From assembly GCA_050084985.1 (NCBI GenBank), contig JBITNC010000001.1, forward strand, positions 137,206,001-137,270,000: a stretch of 64,000 bases of DNA, written 5' to 3'. This DNA comes from Nageia nagi. Its lineage: Eukaryota; Pinophyta. Shown here in pieces: positions 49,580 through 61,599 of the stretch. Each line of letters starts with the position of its first letter. Position 1 is the first letter of the stretch. Under the pieces are notes generated by a model. It made no database searches and was not told the origin of the DNA. It worked only from the letters and a program-made list of their open reading frames with translations. A program made the position numbers and the translations under genes.

Positions 49580-51115
49580 TTCCTCGATTCATTCTAACAT
49601 GTTAGTAGGGACTACGAATTGCTTGATAAAATGCCTCATCAAAATGTATTCACGTGAAGTAATGATAGTATGATATAAATCATACGCAATCGTGGAAAGG
49701 GTCTATGAAATATTTGACCAAATGCAATCTTATATGAAATATATGGATTCGTTGAAAGAGCCTATGAATTGTTTATCAATTCACCTCATCGAAATGCAGT
49801 AATCTTGGATTGTGTTTTTAAAACGGATATGTTGAAAGGACCTATGAAAGGTTTCACTAATTGCTTCATCGAAGTTCAGTCTCATGGGTAACAGTGATCG
49901 CATGATAAAAATAAAATGGGTATGTTGGAAAAGCCTATGGATTGTTTGACAAAATACCACATCAAAATGTAGTTAAAATAGAAACGTTAGAGAGCCAATG
50001 AATCGTTTGATGGGGTGCACAATCAAATTGTATTCTTATGCGATGTAATGACCGCTTGATATAAGCAAAAATGGATACATTGAAGGAAGCTGTGAATCGT
50101 TTGACAAAATACCTCATTGAATGCAGTCTCAGGGATGCATTGAGCGCAGTAATGAACGAGTTGAAAGGATCAGTGAATTATTTGGAAAAATGCCTCATCA
50201 AAAATATTGTACTGTTTGCATTGAAAGTGCCTACAAACTGTCTTATCAAAATGTAATCATAACACAACTAATAAGCTGAGAGGATTTGTAAATTATCTGA
50301 TAAAATGCCTTATGGACGTAGGATCTGGATGCGTTAAAAGGACCTGGTAATTGTTTGATAGAATGCCCTCATGGAAGCAAGGTATGCATGCATCAAAAAG
50401 ACCTGGTAATTATTTGACAAAATGCCTCATCAAATTGTGAATGGATACGTTGAAGGAAAGCCATGAATTGTTTAACCAAGTGCCACACTAATGCAGACAT
50501 TATTCGTAGGAAATGCCCATAACGAAGATGTTGAAGGGATCTGTGGGTCTTTTGACAAAGCACCTCCTTGAAATGTAATGAAATGATTGCCCACAAACGG
50601 ATACAAAATGCTTCCTTGAAATACAGGATATGTACAAAATAGTTATGTAGGAAAAGTTTAGTGATTTTTTTTACTAAACGCATCATCAAATTATAAAATG
50701 AAAGTGGATGTGCTCCATGGGCTATGCTGGAAATACCTTCGAATGGTTTGACATAATACCTTACAGAAATGCGAACTTATGGATGCCTACGTGCATTGAT
50801 GGAAAATTTTGCTAATGATTTGAAAAAAATACCTCATCAGAATGTTGAAGAAATCCTACGAATTATTTGATAATATGCCTCATCGAATGCAGTCTCATAC
50901 AGAATGGGTTTTCTAAGAATATTCTGGAGACTTTTATACAAATGCAATTGTTTGGAGCAGAACCAAACTTTGCAATCCTTTTCCAGCATTCATCCAGCAC
51001 GTGTCGTCGTACAGACTCCAACAGAAGGTATGAATATCCATCAAGACTGAAATCACTCATTCTCAAACTCGATAACACAAAGACAAACTTCCCAATCGAA
51101 ATACAAAACTTTTAA
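49580..51115 (+). pseudogene. Decayed pentatricopeptide-repeat (PPR) gene inside E7
   Basis: About fifteen degenerate repeats of roughly 75-95 bases share a core that encodes (G)YVERAYELFDKMPHRN. Examples: YELLDKMPHQN near 49610-49650, VERVYEIFDQM near 49700, FVERAYELF...PHRN near 49750-49800, GYVGKAYGLFDKIPHQNVV near 49920-49975, and ELFDNMPHR near 50858-50890. VSWVTVIA precedes one repeat, as in PLS-type PPR proteins. The end reads ETFIQMQL-GAEPNFA near 50930-50975 and GMNIHQ near 51027, the usual follow-up in plant PPR proteins of this type. PPR proteins bind organelle RNA. Frames are heavily broken. Confidence 0.75.
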
Positions 51116-51119
51116 ATCT

Positions 51120-52617
51120 AACCAAACATAAGGTAAAATTTTAACACCTTCCCAACATGGCATATACCTTCTCCAACAACTCCCAAATGATCTAACAACA
51201 TACTAAAAAAATCCTGATGACAGTTTAATATGATCATAGTAAAACGGTAGCAAATTAGATAGTGACTATTAAAGAAAACATGGGAGACTTCATATAGGAG
51301 GAAAAGAGGCATAGATTGTCAGACCCATAACCTTCTATTTAATACCTCTGACATTCCCATTACCAACCACAATCTTGTGCTCTCAGAAGTATCATCAATT
51401 GATAGAGATTCGAAGGACGATAAGACTATACGTAATGGAAGAACATAATTACAAGGTGTCAGGCCCATTTGGACTCCAAATAAATCCCTTGACTCACTTC
51501 GGAAATATTTCAATCAATTATTTCTACAAGGTCATTTAATTTCATTTGTTCTTAGTATAAAATAATAGAATAATACAAAAGTACCTACTTTATTCACATG
51601 ATAATGTTTAATCGTAAATTATAACTTGTATTAAAAAATCTAGGAAACTATTTCAAAATTTATAGCAAGCAAATGTTACAATAGGAGAGCACATGGATTT
51701 AAGAGGGAGAAGATTCTTGCCTTCACCTCCTACTAAACTAAGTTTGGGAGAGAGAAGAAGTATTATGGTCACCCACGTAGATATTTATAACCAAAGTTGG
51801 GTATAATATCTCCAAGAATGTGACTATTCATCCAACTCATATATTTTTGTTTGGAAGGTGTAAGCAATTTATTTTTTTGTGGTAGATCTCAAATAATTTT
51901 GTTTGCAAGTATCATATCATACAAAATAATTTGGACCTTTCCTATTAGGCTACAAAAAATTTTCAATTATTTTATACACGTGACATAAGGAAACAAATTG
52001 TGTGGGATACCTTCTCCATTATTTTCACAAAATCCCAAAATAACCTTGTAACCACCAAAAAAATGACAAATAATCCTTTAAACCCTAAATTTTTATTTTC
52101 ATCCAAATTTACTAAATTTCTTTGGTGAAATTTCATATTCAAACAATTGGAATATTCCTTGCAAAAATGGTTAATTAATTTCCTATATAAATTCTAGAAT
52201 GCATATCATATTTTTAACACTCATATTTACCTATGCCGACCACTCATCTTGCAAGGTAATTTGTTAGCGCATACACACTTTGAAATCGAATATTATACAA
52301 AATAATTGAGTTATGCATATATATGATCTATGAAGGTCCTTATGGATGTCAGCAATTCAATGTTAATGATTTCCTCACTTTTACCAATTCGTTCCCGTAA
52401 CCAACTTGTCTTTGATTCCCTAGGGTCTCCAACCTGAATCTCACACTAAGTTAACCTATAACCTATGTCACTATAACCTCGAAGTTAGCATCAAAATGAC
52501 ATAAATGATGCATAATATCATTTATAATCCATTTCATAATGTAAATCATCTTGAATTTAATTCAAATCCCATGAGATCATCAGGGTCATAATAATTATCG
52601 TTGAGTGGGTCGTTACA
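51120..52617. other. E7 right part, non-coding
   Basis: 1.5 kb of AT-rich DNA. A short TGTCAG-CCCAT motif occurs twice (about 51318 and 51459). No gene seen. Confidence 0.5.
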
Positions 52618-52622
52618 GGCTT

Positions 52623-53225
52623 TTGGATTGAAAAATGTAGGTGCTACCTACCAAAGGGCTATGGTGTTGATGTTCCATGAGCACATTCATAAATCAGTAG
52701 AGGTATATGTTGATGATATCTTAGTCAAATTAAAGTAAGGCAAAGACCATTTAGAGCTCCTTGAAGAGATATTTCAAATCCTAAAAAGGTATAAGCTTAG
52801 ACTCAAACCTCAAAAGTGTGCTTTAGGTGTTACCTGAAAAAAATTACTTGGATTCATGATCTCAAAAAAAAGTATTGAGGTAGATCCTAAGAAGGTAAAA
52901 TCCATAGTTAGCATGCCAAATCCAAGGAACCCCAAGCAAATAAGGACTCTTCAAGGAAAGATAAATTCGATAAGAAGATTCATTTCTCAACTTGGAGATA
53001 AATGTAGGCCATTTACTCATTTGTTGAAAAAGGATGTCAAGTTTGTATGGAATGAAAAATGTCAAAAAGCATTTGAGGATATAAAATAATACTTGTTAAA
53101 TCCTCATGTCTTAGTGCCTATGGATTTTGCAAAGCCAGCATATCTTTATATATCATCCATTTTGTATGCCTTTGGGGCAATGTTGTGTAAGAAATATGAT
53201 GAGAATAAAGAAAGGGAAATATACT
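52623..53225 (+). pseudogene. E6 reverse transcriptase C-terminal part and RNase H start
   Basis: Resumes after E7 with FGLKNVGATYQRAM, then the catalytic box VEVYVDDILVK with YVDD at 52706-52717, LLGFMISKKSIEVDPKKV near 52846-52900, FISQLGDKCRPFTHLLKK near 52980-53035, and RNase H strands YLYISSILYAFGAML near 53140-53185. Interrupted by E8 just after KEREIY. An in-frame stop lies at 52735. Confidence 0.9.
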
Positions 53226-53938
53226 TGTAACCCAAAATAATACGATTAATTGTTAATGGGGTTTAATTAATGCAATAATAGTCTACTTTATTTTTATTGA
53301 CATATATATAGAATATGAAAATGATTATTAAAAGGGAAACATGTTCATTTTATCCCAATCACATATTTAATTAATTAACAACATCATACATCAAGAAAAA
53401 ATTACATTCATACATTAGCATGTCATTAGCACCTTAAATGTGGCATGCCACTAATGGCATGGAATATTAAAAATTGAAAGTGCAAAAAGAAATGAAAATA
53501 TGCTTAAACGAACGAGTAATCATATAACAAATATGCAATAAAGATAAGAAATAATATTCGCTTGTTACAGATATGATATTCATAAGGGTATCCCTTGGGT
53601 CCTACTCTTCATTTGTCTTTGGTCTTTTCATAGCCTCTGTAACATCCTATAGCCTTAGTAATGATCTTATATCTAATTTTCAATTAATAGAATTTACCAC
53701 CTCCTCTTCTTCAGAGATGATCCCCCTTTTCTCTTTTTTCTTGGTTGCCTTTGATGTCTTTATATAGCAACACTTCTATTACAAGATTTGACCCCTATGT
53801 CATAATATAATGGTCCATTACATGAATTACATAGCTTTGGGTATTTTTAATCTTTTTTTATATAATACATCATTGAGGCTCTAAACTGAATTATTTAATA
53901 AATAATAATTCATTTTTAGGCATATACATTTTGCCCCT
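53226..53938 (-). repeat. E8 3' LTR
   Basis: 713 bp, pairing with 61600-62266. The minus strand starts TGTATATGCC and ends GGGTTACA. TATA box (TATATAAAGACA, minus) near 53766-53755. The open stretch 53573-53767 lies inside it and is not a gene. Confidence 0.93.
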
Positions 53939-53954
53939 CTTTGGAGGTGTGATT
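53939..53954 (-). promoter_or_regulatory. E8 polypurine tract
   Basis: Minus strand CCAAAGAGGGGCAAAA adjoining the LTR start. Confidence 0.88.
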
Positions 53955-54460
53955 GAAGCAATAAAATTATATGTCCAAAGATGAAGTGTAGAAGAAGTTT
54001 TTTGAGAACTTTGAACTCTTTGTTACACTGCCCCTTGTTGGAGATGATGAAGATGAGTGTTCTTTATTGCCCCCTTTTGACTTGGATGCCCTAGAAAAGG
54101 TCCTTGAATGGTGCAACCAAAGAAAAACTTTGATGAAGAGTCTCTCTCTAGGAATTATGTTGTGTAGATGATGGGAATAACTATGATGATGTAGCTGGAT
54201 GATCCCATATCCAATTTTGGAGATGGGAGATGTGATTTTTCCCCTTATACTATTCCAACCATGAATCTGGTTGTTCCATCATGTATGATACTCATGAACG
54301 ATTTGTACTTACATCTATGCCTTGAAATAGAGAGGATCTATGATGAAATGGACACTATTAGTGGTGTAGAGGATAGTGTGCACACCACTGATGATGTGAA
54401 TTTTTTTGGATTTTCTTCTACTCTTTAGGATGTAGATACTTGCAATAAAGTGTTAGTCAT
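53955..54460 (+). pseudogene. Antisense coding trace in E8
   Basis: The + strand carries FFENFELFVTLPLVGDDEDE and LLPPFDLDALEKVLEWCN near 53995-54110, then YTIPTMNLVVPSCMIL and LHLCLEIERIYDEMD near 54250-54355. The second part matches the minus strand of E3 near 16500-16600. It lies upstream of the PMD gene on the same strand and may have been its 5' part. Unknown family. Confidence 0.5.
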
Positions 54461-54467
54461 AAAAATA

Positions 54468-55020
54468 GGTTGGATGCATAGTGAGTTGCATCATCCATTT
54501 ATGATGAGTCAATTTCAACAATCTACTAATGGTTACATCATTAATTTGTCTTTTAAGTGAGTGAACTCTCACTAGCCATATCAATGGCCTTCAATGATCA
54601 TACATTTTATGTTTATGATACGAAGATATTATGCTTTAGATTGGTTCAAAGAAAAAACCATGTGGATACATAGCAAGTTACATCATCCATTGGATATGAT
54701 CCAATGTTAACATCTTTCTCATGGCTACATTATCGATTTACTTTTAAGTGAGTGAACTCCACTAACCGTGTTATTGGCCATCGATGATCATACATTTTAT
54801 GTCTATGATCCAAATACATTATACTTTGGAATGGTTCAAAAAAAATCATGTGGATACATAGCAAGTTGCATCATCCATTGAAGATGATCCAATATCAACA
54901 TCTTACTCATGGTTGCATCATCAATTTTCTTTTAAGTGAGTGAACTCTTACTAGTCATGTCGTTAGCCATCAATGATCATAAGTTTTAATGTATATGACA
55001 TGAAGACATTATGTTATGTA
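54468..55020 (-). repeat. Three about 190-bp tandem repeats in E8
   Basis: Units begin near 54470, 54661 and 54850 with TGGATACATAGCAAGTTGCATCATCCATTG-like sequence (split core: GGATACATAGCAAGTTGC) and share CTTTTAAGTGAGTGAACTC and AATGATCATACATTTTATG. They are the reverse complement of the E3 repeats. Confidence 0.85.
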
Positions 55021-56480
55021 GCAAAGATGAAATAAATATGATATTATCATGGTTTTTAAGTGACCTACACTAGTGATGTCCTATAATAGATACATTATTT
55101 GCTCATGTAGGACCATGGCTATGAAAAATGATCATTAATATTTTAAGGGACTATGCTTCAAATCCATCATTCATATGAACATCAATAAAGCATAAAATAA
55201 AATTCATGAGAAAATACCTGAGTTTCAACCATCTCGTAATCTTGGAACTTAATGTCTATAGATTTTCAAAGAAGACCCACACTGCTAGCAATGTGAAATG
55301 CGCCTTTATTGATCCTATCTTCAATAATAGTGATCATTTTCTTGAATATATGTCATTTCCACAAAGAGATTAGAAAATAACATTGAAATATAAAGAAATA
55401 TTGATATGCCCCAATTTAAGAGATTTGTAGTAATTTTAAGCTATTGGTGGAATAGAATTGCCCATTTTGTGTGTAGGATTTTGGACAAACTGTATCAACC
55501 ACATTTTTGTATCATTTCAATATCTTGCAACAATAGCATGATACAAATAATTTGTTGTACCAATTTTTAGAACATGTTCAAGATAGAAACATTTACGAAC
55601 ATTTGAAATCCATCATTCTAGTGCACATGATATTCATGTAACAATTGCATAAAATCATGAGAAAAAATAAGGTAAGAAATTATCTAAAAGTGTATCCAAT
55701 TTATCTTTTTCCATGCCACTATTAGTGTCTAAAAGGATGAACAAACACCCAAATCAAATAGCACCCTCAATTTACGATGAGGCATGATTTTTGAGTATAC
55801 TTGCACTTGTTAACAAGCAAGATTTTGGAAGATAAAATTTTAATGTACCATACCAATAAGGCCAAATATTCATAACACAATTACATGTCATATAATGATA
55901 TTCAAGTATCATTCATCATTCCAAAAATTTGAAAATAAGTGGAATTGAAGAAGTGCCTTTCAAATTTTGCCTAATTTCTCTATTTTCACATCACTGGCAG
56001 TGTAGATTTAATACAAATATTATTTAAAAATGCAAATGCTACACTTTCAACCCAAGATGAGTGGTAGGCCTTTGAATTAATTCTATGTATTATTTTGAGT
56101 TATTTTCCCTTGGTTTTACGCATATCTCATGAAAATGGACACCCCTCGCAATGTGAAAATCACTAATTTATGTGTCCAAAAAGAGACATTGGACACTTAA
56201 AATATTTTCAAGCATTTTGGGTATAAAAAATAATGATTTCGCACACCATATGATGAAAAAGAGCGATGCCCTATTTTCTAGGTCAAAAGTTAACCTATAT
56301 AAGCAAATTTAGAAAATAAAAAGTCATTTTAACTTTTTCACTTTCTTGATTCAATGCTTTAGTTTTTTAGCCCTTCCTGTGTGACAAGGTGTTTCTAGAT
56401 TGGCATTTTCCTATCGGTTTCTTGCACGGATTAGAGTACTAGCTACCATTTGACCTTGGGTATCTTACTTCTTGCCATTT
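55021..56480. other. E8 segment between tandem repeats and PMD gene
   Basis: Non-coding, AT-rich. Parts match E3 14260-15760 in reverse complement. No gene seen. Confidence 0.55.
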
Positions 56481-58490
56481 TGACTCATTCTACTCTTAGC
56501 AAATGGTGATTGGAGAATAATCAACCACCTAATTATTGGCAGATATGGTCACATTGTTGAGTTACTATGCTCTCTCCCATATGACCATATGGTGAGCTCT
56601 TGTTCTTATTTTTGCTTATGCAATTTTGTTTTTATTTATTATTTTCAATTCTAGACATTTGTTTTACCACCTAGGCTCATCTTTTTTACATTTTTACCTT
56701 GCAAGAGTGCAAGGTCCTTATGAGAGCATGTCCTATGACTATTGTTGTGCTTGAGAAAGCACGAACATGGTTGAGGATTGCACATATTGATGATATCTTG
56801 GATAAATGCATTCTTTCATATTTAGCAATTGTTGAACATATCAAGTAGGATTTACCTCTTCTAATAGCATTGGCAAAGCATTAGGACCCTAATTTTTTCA
56901 CATTTCACCTACCCCCAGATGAAATATTAGTTACTTTACTTAACTGTACCACATCTAGAGTATCCCCATTAAGAGGAGTTTGGTTCAGTAGTGGGAGCTT
57001 ATAGATAATAAAGTTCATGAGCAAGAGGCTTTGTGGCTTACCTACAAGGTGAACCATGATTGGGAGAACCAGGCTATCCATCTTACAAAGGTGTGTTGGT
57101 TTGCACCAACAAGGTGCCATCTTCAATTGTATATTGTAGCCATTATAGCTAAATACCTATGTTCGAACAAGAGTAGTTCAAATTTTCCACTTGACCTAGT
57201 ATGGGTTATTAGGAAGATATGTGAGTGTGGGACCTAGTTTGCTTGGGTTCTAGTAGTTCTAGCTCAGTTGTATAGATATTTGTACAAATTCATGAGTGTT
57301 GATAAAATCAACATCATGATTGCTCATGCAAGCCTCCTATAAATATGGGTCTATGAGAACATAGTTGTTGTGTAGCCTATGGGTTTACAAATAGCTTGGG
57401 AGGACTTGAATAATGTAGCTCTTATATGTTGGACTTCACATTCTAGTGGATACAGATATCCACACTCCCTAGAGGCTCAAAGGATGAAGCTTGATAAGTT
57501 ATAGGTTGAGGACATTGTTTGGGTCTGCTTTCAAGACTTTGTTTGGCATTTAGATGTGTATCAACTTGCATGGATCCACCAGCATTGCTTTCTCCAAAAA
57601 TAGAGAAAGATTGTTGAGCCCTACCACCCTATTTATATTTTACGATAGTTTAGAATACAGTAGGATATCCCACCCATTCCCACAATGTATAGGTGGTATC
57701 TAATAGAGAAAGACTTACCTACAGGATCACAAATGATACCTACATGGAGGGCTTCTTAAGAGGAGCCATAAGTTATGGATGTAGCTACACATGTTTCTAC
57801 GGCTCCTAGGGTTTCCCTTAATTATGTTTCATGGTGGGTAGGAGTGTGCCTAGGTAATATAGGCATGGGTGAGGATGATAGCAATGATGAGGTGGCTACT
57901 AGTGAGGGATTAGAAAAGGATGAACCTTACTAGGTCAATAATCTAATCCATGAAGTACCTCCTTAAGAGAGAGATGGAGTAGGTGGTTTGGTTATTCTTA
58001 TTGCAGCTACCCTAGCATCAGGTAAAATGCTAACTCAACTTTATAATTTTATTAATTTTCATATTTATTTATAACCACAAAGTGACTAATCTTATTTTGT
58101 TTATGCAATAGTAGTTGTAGATGCCAAGATTGCTTCTTTAGAGGTAGAGGTTGCTATATTGAGGTCCATGGAGGCCCAACATACCACACTATAGTATACC
58201 CTTTTAGTAAAGGATGCCCAAATAGTGACATTAGAGCATTCCATGAAGAGGTTGCAAGAGCATTTGAGCATACCCCCTCCTGACCAGCAATGGGCCTTCA
58301 TTTAGAGCAAAGTCAAGTATGCTCACATGAAAACCCTTATTGAGAGCCATGGAGTGACAGTGAGAAAGCTCTCTAAAGATACATTAGCCATAGGGACCAA
58401 AGGAAATAGCAATTGTAGGGTTAGATCTAGGATGGATACAGTTAGCAATAGTCGTAGTGCCCACCCCTAGAGTGATTGTAGGGCTAAGGG
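56480..58490 (+). pseudogene. Antisense PMD gene in E8, broken, with introns
   Basis: Transcribed opposite to E8. After a probable first intron (about 56592-56705), it reads RACPMTIVVLEKARTWLRIA, DLPLLIALAKH, then FFTFHLPPDEILVTLL near 56895-56945, the PMD signature (TFHLP-GEM-TL). An open stretch 57031-57237 gives WLTYKVNHDWENQAIHLTKV and CHLQLYIVAIIAKYL, and IMIAHASLL follows near 57315. An intron at 58022-58111 precedes a coiled-coil exon (VVDAKIASLEVEVAILRSME, KDAQIVTLEHSMKRLQEHLS, KVKYAHMKTLIESHGV) that ends near 58490. Order and orientation match the E3 gene. Broken by several stops. Confidence 0.8.
58022..58111 (+). other. Intron of the E8 antisense PMD gene
   Basis: GCATCAG|GTAAAATGC ... 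TTATGCAATAG|TAGTTG; 90 bases, T-rich before the acceptor. It occupies the same place as the 12591-12642 intron of the E3 copy. Confidence 0.65.
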
Positions 58491-59169
58491 CCATTGTATA
58501 TTATGTACTATTTTTGGTAGAGATATATATGATTTTCTTCTTTTTAGACACAAAGACTTGTGCTAATGCAATATTTACTTTTTGTTGCTTTTTATGAATG
58601 TTTGTAATTTTTTATTGCTAATTGCTTAACACTACAAACACATGAGTTTGCAATAAAATATATGAACCTAATAATGAATCTACATGTGATATAACTAATA
58701 AATGAACTTAATATTCACAATTCACTCACAAAAAATAAAACAAGCAATCATAATGAAATATACATGCGATATAACTAATAATGATACCAATCAACCTAAC
58801 CTAATCAAGTCAAGTTCCAAAGTACCAAATGGATCCAAATGAAGAAGGGTGAGGTTTTTCTAGTAGACTATATGCAATCCCATCTAAGACTAGTCCATTA
58901 TACTTCAAAATATTTCAAGAAGCTAGAAATACTATCCTTGAAGATTATATCCTAGGAAATGCACACCACTAGCAGCATGAAATAGGCTTTATACATCATT
59001 GGCAATGTATTCATAATTGAATTAGGCTTGGGAGTGAAAAAAAAACATTGGAATATACAAAAAAAATAACAAAAAAAGGCATCGTACATATGCAAAAAAT
59101 TACTTAAGTTGCATGAAAACACAAAAAGACCCTACCTAACTAATATACACTATCTACGAATATGAGAAA

Positions 59170-61560
59170 ACTTAAGCAATTACTTTGCATACTTGGGGAT
59201 ATTTTTCTACCCAAATATACTTTGCAAAGGTAGAGATAAAAAGAGGCACCTTTGGTTTAACAATTTCCATGACATTGGTGTCATGAAAATAGTGTTGGAC
59301 ATCATTAGCAATGTTCATTTTGACCTCATTTCTAATCTTGTTGTGAGGAACATGCCTATATCTATGATTGTTACCAAAATAATAACATAATTCATTGGAA
59401 ACACTCACCATGTCGATACAACCTCTTGGTTGTGAAGAAGGTAGAGGATAAGTGAAGACCCCTAGTTGCTCGTTGTTAGGATGTATAGGTCTTGCTTACT
59501 TAGTTGGTTTAGCATCCATCTTGATAGCTCCTTTGTTGATAAAATCCTATATAATATGCTTGAGAGACCTGCAATTGCATGTTAGATGTCTAGGTACCCT
59601 GTGATAATTACAAAGTTCTTCATAGTTAAAATGCTTAGGTACACCATTATGGAACTTAAGCTCAATAATAGGATGCAACTTAATAATATTTTCATCCAAT
59701 AAAACATTAAAAATATTATCAACAGTATCAGTTAAAGGAGTAAATTATCGCCTAGGTTTAGGGCTAGTTTTGCATTTATAAGTAACATTATTTTCTTCAG
59801 ACCTATTGATATTTTCAAGGATTAATTTTTGATGATGAGTGTTATCATTTTGTTCATAGCATAGAATTTTTTAATACATGGCTCTTTCTTGATAACTATA
59901 CCTATCATGTCTCCTAGTGACATATCATGGTTAAAGATGATGAATAGTTTATATGTAGGCAAGAGACCATTTGCAAAAGCATCTTTCAGATCTTTTTTAG
60001 GCATAGTTAATTCTATTAGCCATTTTTTTCCATATTTTTACAAAGTCCTTGATGGATTGATTAGGCAGTTACTTAATTTTCCACAAATCCTTAAAAGAGA
60101 CTTTCTTAGCAATATTATACCTAAATTCTTATAGGAATAAACAAATCAAATCTTCATACCTATAAATGCTATTTTTAGGAAGCTAAAAATACCGTTTGAG
60201 TCCATCATCTTTCAAACTATGGGAGAATAATATAGCTAACAAGTCTCTATCATGTATATATTCAATAGCTTCTTCTTGGATCTTACATACTATCAAACTT
60301 AGTAATTTTGACACTATTTTTCTCAGGAAGGGTCTTATCAAGAATTATATCAGTTAGTGGCCTCTTGAGACAAGATAAGAAATAATCTTCATCAACCAAG
60401 GTATTTTGAGGTGCTAAGTTGCTAATATTGGTTGAGTTAATTTTTGGGGATGGTGGTGGGATTTGAGGTGGACTATGAGTTGGGCTAGTTTTATGTCGAT
60501 CTTGTGTCTTTTTAAGTTCAACCTCTTTCAAAGAAACAAATTGACCTATGTAGTTAACCCTCTCATGCTCTAATATATCTAGTATTTTAGCTAGGAATTC
60601 TAATTATTTTTGTGAGGGTTCTTTGTAACAACTAGTAGTTTCTTGAACTTCAATAAGGATACTAGCTTCGATATGATGTTCTTCTAATGTCCAATTTGGT
60701 TGTAACTTGTAAGCTCAATTAATCATTTTATCAATTTATTGGTTGATAAGAGTTTCAGGATCTTGTTCTTATACAATATTCTTATCTTTATAATTCATAC
60801 CTTTTTTAAAGTGATCAAGCTTGAGGATGAGGTGGCTATATTCTTCATCATCTTCCTTCTAAGCATCATCTCCATTGATATTCTCCTCTGGTGGTTTCTC
60901 ACCCTCTATATTGGTCTCTAGAATAGGATTTATCTTACTTATTTTCATGTCACTAGCATCATGGTCATAGTCTAGCATGTCACTAGCATAGTCCTTTTTA
61001 TGATTAGATGCCTTCCATTTTGATGTTCTTGTAATTTCATAAGAAAATAGGCTATCTTCTAACTCTACAACCATAGTACATTCTTCGATTAATTCATAGT
61101 TAGTCAAAATATATTAATAATAAGAGGAGCATTATTCATAAGATAATATTTGATTTTTTATCTATCAGATAACACTTCTTGAATAGACCTAACATGATAA
61201 GGTATTCTATCCAATTCCAAAATTTCATCCAAACTATCAAAAGAATCTGAATGAGTTTCCATATTCTCAAATTTGGAAACATCAACACTAGCATATGTCT
61301 TAGGAATTTCACCAATAATATCCATTTTCTTCCTAGAGTGTGATGATTCAATGTCACTATGAGCATCAGGATGAGGTACTTGGGTAGATAATTTAGGGTT
61401 TTATTGAATATTCCTCCTAATCTCACTAACTTGTACTTTTGATTTGAACACTTTAGGGTTTTTTGCATTAAGGTCCATCTTTGGGATATAGGTAGAATAA
61501 ACCGTAGTTTTATCATTCTCTTTGGCTACTATTTGAAGAGCTTCATCTAAAGGAACAAAT
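59170..61560 (-). pseudogene. E8 gag (Tat-type), broken
   Basis: Minus-strand blocks parallel to E3 gag: acidic region with ASDMLDYDHDASDMK near 61000-60960, a Pro-rich linker (PPQIPPPSP) and SCLKRPLTDIILDKTLPEKN near 60380-60310, NGLLPTYKLFIIFNHDMSLG near 59975-59915, and the finger CNYHRVPRHLTCNC at 59612-59571. The C-terminal extension to 59172 (NIANDVQHYFHDTNVMEIV) is open. Stops elsewhere. Confidence 0.85.
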
Positions 61561-61599
61561 AGTAATGAAAATAGATTCATGACTTCTCAGAAGATAAAA

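Larger units (their letters stand above)
46840..52617. mobile_element. E7: unclassified 5.8-kb insertion carrying a PPR pseudogene
   Basis: Starts TGTAGATATT and ends GTCGTTACA, so it has TG...CA ends, and is flanked by a near-perfect 5-bp duplication (GCCTT at 46835-46839, GGCTT at 52618-52622). Removing it restores the RT frame VMP-FGL. No LTR pair, gag or pol is visible, so it may be a LARD-like element with decayed LTRs or another class. Orientation is unknown; in the minus direction it begins TGTAACGACCC. Confidence 0.7.

Noticed and set aside
49580-51115. Simple minisatellite
   Set aside because: The repeat core encodes a PPR-like helix pair with conserved flanking motifs and continues into a PPR-type tail, which a plain satellite would not explain.
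51775-51785. GTAGATATT match to the start of E7, possible second LTR
   Set aside because: Only 9 bases match and flanking sequence does not align.
53573-53767. Open frame repeated at 61889-62092
   Set aside because: Lies inside the E8 LTRs, so its recurrence is due to the repeat and not to coding constraint.
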